64,000 bases of DNA from Streptomyces sp. SID13726 (GTDB taxonomy: Bacteria > Actinomycetota > Actinomycetes > Streptomycetales > Streptomycetaceae): the NCBI RefSeq assembly GCF_010548375.1, contig NZ_JAAGLY010000003.1, positions 496,001 through 560,000 of the forward strand, given 5' to 3'. A program made the translations under genes and the position numbers. How positions within the stretch are numbered: position 1 is the stretch's first letter; the number at the start of each line of letters is the position of its first letter. Below, piece by piece: positions 33,927 to 42,499 of this stretch. The notes beneath the pieces are model-generated. The model searched no databases. It was not told the origin of the DNA and saw only the letters and a list, made by a program, of their open reading frames with translations.

Positions 33927-34729
33927 GCGGCGTCCCCGCCCTTCGCGGTCGCCCGACGCCGTACGACGATCAGCGCACCGGCCGCGGCGGCGGAGGCGGC
34001 ACCGGCCGCGCCGATCATCGTCACCGGGGACACGCCGGTCGCGGTCGACCCGCTGCCGGTCTCGACACCGCCGACCGGCACGGAGCCCACCGCCGCGCCC
34101 TTGACCTCACCGCAGTTGGTCGGGGCGGTCGCCTCCTGGGGCAGCTTCGGGTCGAGTTCGCTCTTGCCGGCGCCCTCGAAGTCGTACTTGTCGTTGTTGT
34201 TGGGGTCGATGCCGTGCTGCACGACGTGCAGGTCCTTGATGTGGTCGATCACGTCCTGCGAGACGGGGATGGTCCGCTTGTAGGCGATCTTCCCCTCCTT
34301 GTCGGCGACCGGCATCCGGTCCACCGCCAGTCCACTGGTCGCGGCGTCGGTGTCTCCGGACACGGTGAGCGCGATGTTGATGTCGCCGTAGTGGACCGTG
34401 GCCTCGGTGTTGTTGAGGATGCCGTCGCCGTTGGTGTCGGCGCTGTCGTCCGGGCACACGAAGTCGTGCCCCTCGGTGGAACCGTGCAGATGCTGCGCCG
34501 ACGGCTGCCCCGGCACCATGCCCTCCGACTTGATCCACACCGTCAGCTCCGTACCACGGGCGCTCAGCAGGACCGTCCCCTTGGAGCCGGAGTCGTTCAG
34601 CTGCTGCAGGTCGATCTGGTAGGCCGGGGTGTCCTCCTCCGCGAAGACCGGCGCCGAGCCCGCGACGGTCAGGAGCGCGGCGGGAAGAGCGGCGAGTACC
34701 GCGAGACGACCAACACGCTTGGATGTCAC
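33923..34729 (-). CDS. Secreted CHRD-like surface protein with sorting-type tail
   Basis: 268 residues. A Sec signal (RLAVLAALPAALLTVAGSAPVFA) precedes a CHRD-like domain with AQHLHGSTEGHDF. A canonical 12-residue EF-hand loop DTNGDGILNNTE follows, with a Cys near VCPDD. The C-terminus has VETGSGSTATG, a hydrophobic segment and RRR, i.e. a sortase-like sorting signal with VETG replacing LAxTG. The start is GTG 34729, six bases after AAGGGGAA. A Nur-like box at 34744-34760 ends 15 bp from it. The His-rich and acidic loops suggest metal binding at the surface; the function is inferred. Confidence 0.75.
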   Translation of the reverse strand: MTSKRVGRLAVLAALPAALLTVAGSAPVFAEEDTPAYQIDLQQLNDSGSKGTVLLSARGTELTVWIKSEGMVPGQPSAQHLHGSTEGHDFVCPDDSADTNGDGILNNTEATVHYGDINIALTVSGDTDAATSGLAVDRMPVADKEGKIAYKRTIPVSQDVIDHIKDLHVVQHGIDPNNNDKYDFEGAGKSELDPKLPQEATAPTNCGEVKGAAVGSVPVGGVETGSGSTATGVSPVTMIGAAGAASAAAAGALIVVRRRATAKGGDAA

Positions 34730-34743
34730 GTTCGTTCCCCTTA

Positions 34744-34760
34744 TTGCAATGAGTTCGCAG
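34744..34760. promoter_or_regulatory. Nur-box-like site 5, surface-protein/sortase promoter
   Basis: TTGCAATGAGTTCGCAG, 15 of 17 identical to the site before the Fur-family gene. It is preceded by TTA like the sites at 30001 and 30149, so an extended TTATTGC head is shared. It is located 15 bp upstream of the surface-protein GTG. Confidence 0.72.
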
Positions 34761-34831
34761 TTACTCATAGAACGCAGAAAGAGGTGACGGTGTTCAGCGA
34801 CTGAGAGCCGACACCCCTGGGTAGCCCCTTG

Positions 34832-34848
34832 TCGCAAATCTTTGGCAA
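34832..34848. promoter_or_regulatory. Nur-box-like site 6, nikA promoter
   Basis: TCGCAAATCTTTGGCAA fits the 6-5-6 layout with one mismatch in each half. It lies 34 bp before the nikA start, so binding would prevent transcription of the transporter operon when metal is plentiful. Confidence 0.7.
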
Positions 34849-34881
34849 GAACGCCCTCTTCGCAGTAAAGGTGTGAGGCTG

Positions 34882-36468
34882 ATGACGACCCGCCTGATAC
34901 GAGGTGCCGCCGTCACGGCGGCGATGGTCACCGGGCTCGCCGCCTGCTCGGCCCCCACCAGCGGCGACGGCGGGAGCGAGGCGGCCGACTCCGTCGTGAT
35001 CGGGGTGGCGTCGGAGCCGGACACCCTCAGCCCACTGCTCGGCTACGGCAAGGACGGCAACTCGAAGATCTTCGACGGCCTCCTGGCCCGGGACGGCGCC
35101 CTGAAGCTGAGACCCGCCCTGGCGAAGGCCCTGCCCGAGGTCGCCGACGCCGGCATGACCTACACGTACGCCCTGCGCGACGGCGTCCGGTTCAGCGACG
35201 GCGAGCAACTGACCGCCCAGGACGTGGTCTTCACCTACGAGACCGTCCTGGACGAGAAGACGAACAACACCGGCCGCAGCGAGCTGGACGCCGTCAAGGA
35301 CGTGAAGGCGGTCGGTGACGACAAGGTCGTCTTCACACTCAAGTACCCCTACGCGCCCTTCGCCGGACGAACGGTCCTGCCGATCGTCCCCGAGCACATC
35401 GCCGCCGGGCAGGACCCCAACACCGGCTCCTTCAACACCGAACCGGTCGGCACCGGACCGTACGTCCTGTCCTCCTGGAGCAAGGGCGAGAAACTCATCT
35501 TCAAGGCCAACCCCCGCTACTGGGGCGGCACTCCGAGGGTGAAGACCTTCACCATGGCGATTATCGCCGACGACAACGTGCGTGCCACCCGGCTGCGCTC
35601 CGGCGATCTCGACGGCGCGATCCTCCCGCCCAACCTGGCCGCCGCCTTCAAGAGCGACGAGAGTGTGAGGACGTACGACGCGAAGTCCTACGACTTCCGC
35701 ACGGTCACCCTGCCCACGGACGGCGCGGTCACCGGTGACCGCGCCGTCCGGCAGGCCCTGGACGCCGCCGTGGACCGCGAAGCCATGGTCGACAAGATCC
35801 TCGACGGGGCGGGGCGCCCGGCGTACGGGCCGCTGCCGGTCGACGACCCGTGGTTCGCACGGGGTGTTGAGCGCAAGCAGGACCTCACCAAGGCCAATCG
35901 TCTTCTGGAACAGGCCGGTTGGAAGACCGGCGGCGACGGCATCCGCGCCAGGGAGGGACAGCGGGCCGCCTTCACCCTGCTCTACCCCTCGGGCGACAAG
36001 GTCCGCCAGGACCACGCCCTCGCCTACGCCTCCGACGCCAAGAAGGCCGGCATCGAGGTGACGGTCGAGAGCGCCACCTGGGAGGTCATCGAACCGCGGA
36101 TGAAGAACACCGCGGTCCTGGCGGGCTTCGGCAGCACCGGCGACCCCGACTTCGGCCTCTACACGCTCCTGCACTCCTCCCTCGCGGGCGACGGCTTCAA
36201 CAACATGGCCCGCTACGACGATCCGGCCGTGGACAAGGCCCTGGACACCGGCCGCCGCAGCCAGGACCCGGCCACCCGCGAGGCCGCCTACACCACGCTC
36301 CAGCGGGAGTTGGTGAAGAACCCCGGCTACACCTTCCTCACCCACATCGACCACCTCTACGTCCTCGCCGACCGCTGGTCCGGGCTGACCACCCAGCTCG
36401 AACCGCACGAACACGGCTTCGCCAGCGGCCCGTGGTGGAACATCGAGGACTGGCAGCCGAAGAAGTGA
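34882..36468 (+). CDS. nikA: Nickel-type ABC transporter substrate-binding lipoprotein
   Basis: 528 residues of the peptide/nickel (SBP family 5) class. The lipoprotein signal ends in LAAC (C22), then SVVIGVASEPDTLSPLL and a late MARYDDPAVDKAL are family features. In S. coelicolor the Nur-controlled nikABCDE operon begins with such a protein; the gene order here (binding protein, two permeases, two ATPases) and the Nur-like box upstream agree. Peptide binding cannot be excluded from sequence. The start is ATG 34882; GTG 34873 is an alternative, but AAAGG is badly placed for it. Confidence 0.82.
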   Translation: MTTRLIRGAAVTAAMVTGLAACSAPTSGDGGSEAADSVVIGVASEPDTLSPLLGYGKDGNSKIFDGLLARDGALKLRPALAKALPEVADAGMTYTYALRDGVRFSDGEQLTAQDVVFTYETVLDEKTNNTGRSELDAVKDVKAVGDDKVVFTLKYPYAPFAGRTVLPIVPEHIAAGQDPNTGSFNTEPVGTGPYVLSSWSKGEKLIFKANPRYWGGTPRVKTFTMAIIADDNVRATRLRSGDLDGAILPPNLAAAFKSDESVRTYDAKSYDFRTVTLPTDGAVTGDRAVRQALDAAVDREAMVDKILDGAGRPAYGPLPVDDPWFARGVERKQDLTKANRLLEQAGWKTGGDGIRAREGQRAAFTLLYPSGDKVRQDHALAYASDAKKAGIEVTVESATWEVIEPRMKNTAVLAGFGSTGDPDFGLYTLLHSSLAGDGFNNMARYDDPAVDKALDTGRRSQDPATREAAYTTLQRELVKNPGYTFLTHIDHLYVLADRWSGLTTQLEPHEHGFASGPWWNIEDWQPKK

Positions 36469-36494
36469 GCCCCAGGTCTCTCCCCTGGAGCGCG

Positions 36495-37463
36495 ATGGCG
36501 CGACTGGCGGGACGGCGCGCGCTGTTCGCCGTCCCCATCCTGCTCGTCGTCACCTTCGGAGTGTTCGCCATCGCCGCCGCCTCCCCCTTCGACCCCGTGA
36601 AGGCGTACGCCGGCACGGCCGCCCTCGGTGCCGACCAGGAGACCCTGGACCGGCTGCGCGAGAGTCTCGGCGTGGACGAGCCGTTCACCGTCCGCTGGTG
36701 GCGGTGGCTGTCCGCCGCGCTCGGCGGGGACTTCGGCCAGTCCAGCGTGCTGCGGCAGCCGGTGGCGCAGGTGATCGGCGAACGGCTCGTGTGGTCCACG
36801 CTGTTGTGCGCGGTCGCGTTCGTCGTCGCCGTCCTGCTCGGCACGCTGCTCGGCGTGCTCGCCGCCGGGCGTCCCGGCTCGATGCTCGACCGGACGGTCA
36901 CTTCCCTCTCGTACGCCCTGGAAGCCGCTCCGGTCTTCTGGATCGCACTGCTGGCCGTCTGGCTGTTCGCCCTCCAGCTGGACGTGCTCCCGGCGGGCGG
37001 GCTGACCGACACCGCCAGTGAACGGGTCACCGCAGGGCAGGTGTCAACTCACCTGATCCTGCCCGCCGGTGTGCTGGCCATCTCCCAACTCCCCTGGTTC
37101 GCCCTGTACGTCCGCCAAGGGGTGAGCGACGCGCTGAGCGAGGATCCCGTACGGGGCGCCCGCGCACGGGGATTGAGCGAACGCACCGTCCTGCTCGGCC
37201 ACGCCCTGCGCTCCGGGATGCTCCCCGTGCTCACGCTGATCGGCTCCCGCGTACCCGAACTCATCACCGGCGCCCTGCTCGTGGAGAGCGTCTTCAGCTG
37301 GCCGGGCATCGCGGCGGCGACCGTGGAGGCGGCCACCGCCGTCGACTTCCCGCTCCTCGCCGCGCTCACCACACTGGCCACCGGCGCCGTCCTCGCCGGG
37401 AACCTGCTCGCCGACCTGCTCTACGGACTGTTCGACCCGAGGGTGAAGTTCAGTGACATGTGA
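36495..37463 (+). CDS. nikB: Nickel/peptide-type ABC transporter permease (NikB)
   Basis: 322 residues, six transmembrane helices, with the DppB/NikB signature: RRALFAVPILLVVTFGVFAI at the N-terminus, a GDFGQSSVLRQPV periplasmic segment, and the EAA loop VRGARARGLSERTVLLGHAL. ATG 36495 has GGAG four bases upstream; a GTG overlapping the nikA stop (GTGA at 36465) would give ten more residues and coupling. Partner permease NikC follows with 11 bp overlap. Confidence 0.86.
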   Translation: MARLAGRRALFAVPILLVVTFGVFAIAAASPFDPVKAYAGTAALGADQETLDRLRESLGVDEPFTVRWWRWLSAALGGDFGQSSVLRQPVAQVIGERLVWSTLLCAVAFVVAVLLGTLLGVLAAGRPGSMLDRTVTSLSYALEAAPVFWIALLAVWLFALQLDVLPAGGLTDTASERVTAGQVSTHLILPAGVLAISQLPWFALYVRQGVSDALSEDPVRGARARGLSERTVLLGHALRSGMLPVLTLIGSRVPELITGALLVESVFSWPGIAAATVEAATAVDFPLLAALTTLATGAVLAGNLLADLLYGLFDPRVKFSDM

Positions 37464-38340
37464 ATCCACGGCCCCCGACGAGGCCGTCTGGCGGTCGTAC
37501 GGCACGAGACGCCGCTCCACCCGGACGGTCCGGGTGCGCACCTCGGCCGCGCTGGTCGCCGTGACCGTGCTCGCCGTGCTGCTCGTGCCGCCGCTGGTCC
37601 AACTCGACCAGCAGGCAGTGGACTTGAGCGCGAAATTGCTGCCACCGTCCTGGGGCCACCCGTTCGGCACCGACGACGTCGGCCGCGACCTGCTGCTGCG
37701 GTGCGTCTACGGCCTGCGGGTCTCCCTGCTCGTCGGCGCGGCCGCCGCGCTCACCGCGACCGTGATCGGCACCGCGGTCGGCGCCACCGCCGGGGCGCTG
37801 GGCGGCTGGGCGGACCGCGCCCTGATGCGCCTGGTGGACACCTTCTCCTCCGTGCCCCATCTGCTGCTCGGCATCTTCATCGTGGCCATGTTCCGGCCGG
37901 GCGTCTGGCCGGTGATCGTCTCGGTCGGGCTCACGCACTGGCTGTCCACCGCCCGGATCGTGCGTGCCGAGGTGCTGTCCCTGCGCTCCCGGCCGTACAT
38001 CGACGCCGCAGTGTCCGGAGGCGCCTCGCGGTGGCGGGTGGCCGTACGGCATCTGCTGCCGGCGGTACTCCCGCAGGCCGCGCTCGCCGCCGTACTGATG
38101 GTGCCGCACGCCATGTGGCACGAGTCGGCCCTGTCCTTCCTCGGACTCGGCCTGCCCACCCACCTGGCGAGTCTGGGCAACCTCATCCAGAACGCGCGGG
38201 GTTCGCTGCTGGCCGGACAGTGGTGGCCGACCTTGTTTCCCGGCCTGTTCATCATCGTGCCCACCCTCGCCGTCGCCGGGCTCGCCGGAGCCTGGCGGGA
38301 GCGAATCGACCCCCGCCGCCGATCGGAGCTGATGCTGTGA
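37453..38340 (+). CDS. nikC: Nickel/peptide-type ABC transporter permease (NikC)
   Basis: 295 residues. HPFGTDDVGRDLLLRCVYGLRVSLLVG near residue 70 is the DppC/NikC hallmark. Six helices include the EAA loop YIDAAVSGGASRWRVAVRHLLP, and ALSFLGLGLP follows. GTG 37453 overlaps the nikB end by 11 bp, and GAGGGTGAAG within nikB serves as the ribosome-binding site. The next gene's GTG overlaps this stop by four bases. Confidence 0.87.
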   Translation: MTCESTAPDEAVWRSYGTRRRSTRTVRVRTSAALVAVTVLAVLLVPPLVQLDQQAVDLSAKLLPPSWGHPFGTDDVGRDLLLRCVYGLRVSLLVGAAAALTATVIGTAVGATAGALGGWADRALMRLVDTFSSVPHLLLGIFIVAMFRPGVWPVIVSVGLTHWLSTARIVRAEVLSLRSRPYIDAAVSGGASRWRVAVRHLLPAVLPQAALAAVLMVPHAMWHESALSFLGLGLPTHLASLGNLIQNARGSLLAGQWWPTLFPGLFIIVPTLAVAGLAGAWRERIDPRRRSELML

Positions 38341-39296
38341 CCGCCCCCGTGCTCTCGGTCCGCGGGATGTCCGTGCGCTTCCTCATGCCGGGTGGCGGCC
38401 GGGTCGCCGCCGTCACCCACGCCCGCTTCGACGTGGCCGCCGGCGAATGCCTCGCCCTGATCGGCGAGAGCGGCTGCGGCAAGTCCGTCCTCGCCTCCGC
38501 CCTTCTCGGCCTGCTCCCGGCCAACGCCCAGACCGCGGGCGAGGCCCGCCTCGGCGACCTCGACCTGCTGGCCGCCGACGAACGCACCCTCGCCCGGACC
38601 GTACGGGGCCGCCGTATCGGACTGGTACCGCAGAGCCCGGCCGCGCACCTGACCCCGGTCCGCACCATCCGCGCCCAGCTGGAGGAGACGGTCACCGTGC
38701 TGACCGGAGTCCGGGGCCGTAGGACTGTCCGTGGCGCCGCCGAAGCGGCCGCCGAGCGCACCGCGTTCCCCACCGACCACCTCGACCGCCACCCCCACGA
38801 GCTCTCCGGCGGCCTCGCCCAGCGCGCCGCGACCGCCCTTGCCCTGGTAGGTGACGCGCCCCTCCTGCTGGCCGACGAACCGACGGCCGGCCTCGACCGC
38901 GACCTCGTGGAGCACACCGTCGACGAACTGCGCCGCCACATCGAGGACGGCCGCCGGGCCCTGCTGATGATCACCCACGACCTCGCCGCGGCCGAACGGA
39001 TCGCCGACCGGGTCGCCGTCATGTACGCGGGCCGTATCGTCGAACTCACCGACGCCACCGCCTTCTTCGGCTCCCCCGGCCCTCGCCACCCCTACAGCCG
39101 CGGCCTCCTCCGGGCCCTCCCCGAGCGGGCCTTCTCCGCCATCCCCGGCATGCCCCCGGAACTCGGCGACCTCCCCGACGGCTGCGCCTTCGCACCCCGC
39201 TGCGACAGGGCGACCGACATCTGCGGCGGGCTACCGGCCCTGACGGGCGCCGTGGCCTGCCACCACCCGCACGTCGGGGAGGACGCCCGTGCTTGA
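38337..39296 (+). CDS. nikD: Nickel/peptide-type ABC transporter ATPase (NikD)
   Basis: 319 residues. Walker A is GESGCGKS, the signature is LSGGLAQR, Walker B is LLLADEPTAGLD, and the H-loop His is in MITHDL. The C-terminal CAFAPRCDRATDIC motif is the OppD/DppD-type cysteine tail known to bind an iron-sulphur cluster in some members. The start is GTG 38337 overlapping the nikC stop. It energises import together with NikE. Confidence 0.9.
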   Translation: MTAPVLSVRGMSVRFLMPGGGRVAAVTHARFDVAAGECLALIGESGCGKSVLASALLGLLPANAQTAGEARLGDLDLLAADERTLARTVRGRRIGLVPQSPAAHLTPVRTIRAQLEETVTVLTGVRGRRTVRGAAEAAAERTAFPTDHLDRHPHELSGGLAQRAATALALVGDAPLLLADEPTAGLDRDLVEHTVDELRRHIEDGRRALLMITHDLAAAERIADRVAVMYAGRIVELTDATAFFGSPGPRHPYSRGLLRALPERAFSAIPGMPPELGDLPDGCAFAPRCDRATDICGGLPALTGAVACHHPHVGEDARA

Positions 39297-39945
39297 ACTG
39301 CGCGCCATCACCGCCGGATACGACAGACACGCCCCCGTCGTCCGGGACGTCTCCCTCACGGTCGAACCGGGCGAAGCCGTCGGCCTCCTCGGCCCCAGCG
39401 GCTGCGGCAAATCGACCCTCGCCCGGGTCGCCGCACTCCTGCACCGCCCGGACTCCGGGACCGTGGTCCTCGACGGCACCCCCGTCCGGCGCTGGCGTCA
39501 CCGCGCACCGCGCGAACAACGCACCGCCTTCGGCGTCGTCTTCCAGCAGCCGAGGCTGGCCGCGGACCCCCGCCTTCGGCTACGGGATCTGATCGCCGAG
39601 CCCCTGCGCGCCACCGGACGACGAGACATGCTCACGGAACGGGTCACGGAGCTCGCCGCGCTCGTCGGTCTGACTCCGGATCTGCTCGGCAGACGCCCCC
39701 ACGAGGTCAGCGACGGCCAGCTCCAACGCGCCTGCCTCGCCCGCGCCCTCGTCCTGCGCCCGCGTCGGCTGATCTGCGACGAGATGACCGCGATGCTCGA
39801 CACCTCGACAACCGCCGCGCTGGTCACGGCAGTCGAGGACTACCGGCGGTCCACCGGCGCGGGCCTGCTGGCCATCGGCCACGACCGCACTCTCCTGGAC
39901 CGGTGGTGCGATCGCACAGTCGACTGGGCGGACGCACTGTCCTGA
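39289..39945 (+). CDS. nikE: Nickel/peptide-type ABC transporter ATPase (NikE)
   Basis: A 218-residue ABC ATPase, shorter than OppF-type partners and lacking the cysteine tail. Walker A is GPSGCGKST, the signature is the slightly altered VSDGQLQR, and Walker B LICDEMTAMLD has EM where EP is usual. The H-loop is IGHDR. GTG 39289 overlaps nikD by eight bases. It ends the operon 74 bp before a strong hairpin. Confidence 0.87.
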   Translation: MLELRAITAGYDRHAPVVRDVSLTVEPGEAVGLLGPSGCGKSTLARVAALLHRPDSGTVVLDGTPVRRWRHRAPREQRTAFGVVFQQPRLAADPRLRLRDLIAEPLRATGRRDMLTERVTELAALVGLTPDLLGRRPHEVSDGQLQRACLARALVLRPRRLICDEMTAMLDTSTTAALVTAVEDYRRSTGAGLLAIGHDRTLLDRWCDRTVDWADALS

Positions 39946-40018
39946 ACCGTCCGTGCACCACGTCCGATCAGGCGTCGACGCGAACAGGGCAGTGGCCCTC
40001 GAAAGGTCTCCAGAACGC

Positions 40019-40059
40019 TCAAGGGGCTGCTTCGGATTTCCTCCGAAGCAGCCCCTTGA
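40019..40059. terminator. Bidirectional terminator between nikE and tRNA-Pro
   Basis: A perfect 18-bp inverted repeat, TCAAGGGGCTGCTTCGGA and its complement, with a 5-base loop (40037-40041). It can stop both the nik operon and the converging tRNA gene. Confidence 0.9.
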
Positions 40060-40076
40060 ATCGCGACTTCGCAAAG

Positions 40077-40150
<74 letters not shown>

Positions 40151-40231
40151 GCCGCGTCCGCCACGGGGATTCCGTGTGAACAGGCAGGTAAACCCTACCG
40201 CACGCGCGCGGCCGGACCGACTGGCGCGGGG

Positions 40232-41659
40232 TCAGCCGCGGGTGGTGACGGTCTCGCGCACGCCCTCGGTCGCCGTGACGACCCGGCGCACGGCCCGCCG
40301 TACCGGCACGAGCAGGGCGGCGAGCGCGGCGGCCAGGCAGAGGACGGCCAGCAGGGTAAAGCCGTGGGTGTAGCCGGATTCGTACGGCAGCCCCGAGGGC
40401 TGGAGATGTCCGGTGACCAGCACGCTGGTGACGGCCGCGCCGATGGAGCCGCCGATGGTGCGGATGTTGGCGTTCATGCCGGTCGCGGCACCGGTCTGGT
40501 CGGCCGGGACGCTGCCCACGATCAGGTTGGCCATGGAGGCGAAGGCGAGTCCGATGCCGAGGCCGAACAGGCCGGCGACGACGGCGATCTGCCACTGCTC
40601 GTCGTGCCACAGGGCGAGGAAGCCACAGGCCACCGCGCCCAGCGCGGCCCCGGTCACCAGCAGGGACTTGGCGCCGACCACCGGCTCGAGACGGCCGCTG
40701 AGCACACCGGAGAGGAACATCGCGACCAGCATCGGCAGCATGAGCAGCCCGGCCGCGGTGACGCTCGCACCGAAGCCGTATCCGGCCGAGGACGGTGTCT
40801 GCACGAACCCCGGCAGGAAGGACCAGATCGAGTACATCCCGGCGCCGAAGAGCAGCGCCGCGGTGTTGGTGGTCCAGACGGCCGGCAGGCGCATCACCTT
40901 GAGGTCGATCAGCGGAGAGCGGGAGCGGGCCTCGGAGTACAGCCACAGCGCGAACAGCACGACGGCCGTACCGAACAGCCCGAGCACCCGGGCCGAACCC
41001 CAGCCCCACTGCCCCGCCTGGCTGAGCGGCAGCAACAGCGCCACCAGCCACGCCGACAGCAGCACGGCACCGAGCCAATTAACGTTGCCCTGCGCCCTGT
41101 TGGGCGACTCGGGCACATAGCGTACGGCGATCAGGGTCGCGGCGATCACGATGGCGACCGGTATCCAGAACAGCCAGCGGTAGTCGAGCGCGGTCACGAT
41201 GGGACCGGCCGCCACCATGCCGACGCCACCGCCGGCGGCGATCACTGCGGACAGGTTGCTGATGGAGCCGCTCACCTGGGACGCGGCGAACTCGTCCCGG
41301 ATGATCCCGAAGGAGAGCGGGAACAGGGCGCCGCCGACGCCCTGGACGACCCGGGCGACGATCAGGACCCCGATCGAGGGGGCCAGCGCGGCGAGCAGAC
41401 AGCCGACGGCCACCGTCACGAGGACCGCGACGAGGGTGCGCTTCTTGCCGATCAGGTCGCCGACGCGGCCGAGGATCGGGGTGAAGATCGAGGCGGAGAG
41501 CAGATAGGCGGTCATCACCCAGGTCGCGGTGGACTGCGAGGTGTGCAGCGCGTGCTGGACGGTCGGCAGGGCCGGCGCGATCAGCGACTGGAGCATGGAG
41601 AACACGCCCGCACCGGTCGCGAGGACCGCGAAGGTGAGGCGGGTGGACTTGCGGGGCAT
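40232..41659 (-). CDS. MFS transporter, DHA2-like drug exporter
   Basis: 475 residues with 14 predicted helices typical of DHA2 pumps. Motif A is GRVGDLIGKKRTLV, and motif C-like GGGVGMVAAGPI (antiporter glycines) follows. The protein ends with Arg-rich VRRAVRRVVTATEG. The start is ATG 41659, with GAGAGG upstream. A frame open to 41833 runs through an operator region and is rejected. It is controlled by the divergent TetR gene through three identical-looking palindromes between them; the drug is unknown. Confidence 0.9.
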   Translation of the reverse strand: MPRKSTRLTFAVLATGAGVFSMLQSLIAPALPTVQHALHTSQSTATWVMTAYLLSASIFTPILGRVGDLIGKKRTLVAVLVTVAVGCLLAALAPSIGVLIVARVVQGVGGALFPLSFGIIRDEFAASQVSGSISNLSAVIAAGGGVGMVAAGPIVTALDYRWLFWIPVAIVIAATLIAVRYVPESPNRAQGNVNWLGAVLLSAWLVALLLPLSQAGQWGWGSARVLGLFGTAVVLFALWLYSEARSRSPLIDLKVMRLPAVWTTNTAALLFGAGMYSIWSFLPGFVQTPSSAGYGFGASVTAAGLLMLPMLVAMFLSGVLSGRLEPVVGAKSLLVTGAALGAVACGFLALWHDEQWQIAVVAGLFGLGIGLAFASMANLIVGSVPADQTGAATGMNANIRTIGGSIGAAVTSVLVTGHLQPSGLPYESGYTHGFTLLAVLCLAAALAALLVPVRRAVRRVVTATEGVRETVTTRG

Positions 41660-41747
41660 GGAGAGCCTCTCCGAACGAACGGGGTGCGGCCGGAGCCTCT
41701 GGGGAAGCGGTCGCGGAAAGGGCGAGGGAGAACCTCGACTGCTAGAG

Positions 41748-41814
41748 TGGAGGTATGCCTCCACTATATCGGAGGCAACCCTCCGCTTCAACCCGTATCG
41801 GAGGTACACCTCCG
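41748..41814. promoter_or_regulatory. Three iterated TetR operators (YGGAGG-N4-CCTCCR)
   Basis: TGGAGGTATGCCTCCA (41748-41763), CGGAGGCAACCCTCCG (41770-41785) and CGGAGGTACACCTCCG (41799-41814) are perfect 6-bp inverted repeats with 4-bp centres. Starts are 22 and 29 bp apart. They lie between the MFS and TetR start codons, so one repressor can cover both promoters cooperatively. Confidence 0.9.
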
Positions 41815-41835
41815 TTTCAGCCCCGGGAGGCATCC

Positions 41836-42414
41836 GTGACCGCCGCCTCGTTCCCGATCAGCGAGATCGTCGCGTCCCGCCGGCCCCACCGGAAGGACGC
41901 CGCCCGCAACTACGACGCCCTGCTGGCCGCCGCACGCGAGGCGTTCGCGGAGCACGGTGCGGAGGCGTCCCTGGAGGACATCGCGCGCCGCGCGGGCGTG
42001 GGCATCGGCACGCTGTACCGGAACTTCCCGACCCGCCGCCATCTCTTCGAGAGCGTGTACGCGGACGAGGTCAACACCCTGGTGAAGGTGGCCCAGGACG
42101 TCGCCGACCAGGAGCCCTGGCAGGCCCTCACGGCCTGGCTCGACCGGTTCGCGGGGTACATGGTGACCAAGCGGGCCGTACGCGAGGCGCTCAACGACGA
42201 GTCGGAGATCTTCGCGGCGTGCCGGGAGTCGATGTACGCGGCGGGCGGGCCCCTGTTCGAGCGGGCGCAGGCGGCGGGCGAGGCGCGGTCCGACATGGAC
42301 TTCGTCGATCTGCTGAGGATGGTCGCCGGGATCACGGCGACGGCGTTCGACGACGACGTCCAGCGCGATCGGGTGCTGTCGATCGCGCTGGACGGGGTTC
42401 GTGCGGTGCGTTGA
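41836..42414 (+). CDS. TetR-family transcriptional regulator of the MFS pump
   Basis: 192 residues. The HTH is SLEDIARRAGVGIGTLYRNFPTR, a textbook TetR recognition segment with the downstream FESVYADEVNTLV helix. GTG 41836 has GGGAGG five bases upstream; the 27 codons before it encode the operator palindromes and are not protein. It probably represses itself and the divergent MFS exporter. Confidence 0.92.
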   Translation: MTAASFPISEIVASRRPHRKDAARNYDALLAAAREAFAEHGAEASLEDIARRAGVGIGTLYRNFPTRRHLFESVYADEVNTLVKVAQDVADQEPWQALTAWLDRFAGYMVTKRAVREALNDESEIFAACRESMYAAGGPLFERAQAAGEARSDMDFVDLLRMVAGITATAFDDDVQRDRVLSIALDGVRAVR

Positions 42415-42499
42415 GCCGGAGAGCGCCTGAGGGCCCGGGTCCGCATCACCGCTCACGCGTCAGGGGCATCCGTGCGACGGCCGGCGTCTCGCGTACCGC

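Noticed and set aside
29198..34900. Zur (zinc) regulon instead of Nur
   Set aside because: Spare translation enzymes would fit zinc limitation, but the boxes are TTGCAA-N5-TTGCAA and not the TGAAAATnATTTTCA-like Zur type, and sodF and the nik-type transporter point to nickel.
40232..41659. Assigning a specific drug or metabolite to the MFS and EamA exporters
   Set aside because: Nothing in the sequences or neighbourhood identifies a substrate; only the transporter class is supported.
41755..41835. Longer TetR protein starting at ATG 41755
   Set aside because: Its first 27 codons would run through two of the operator palindromes, while GTG 41836 has an ideal GGGAGG.
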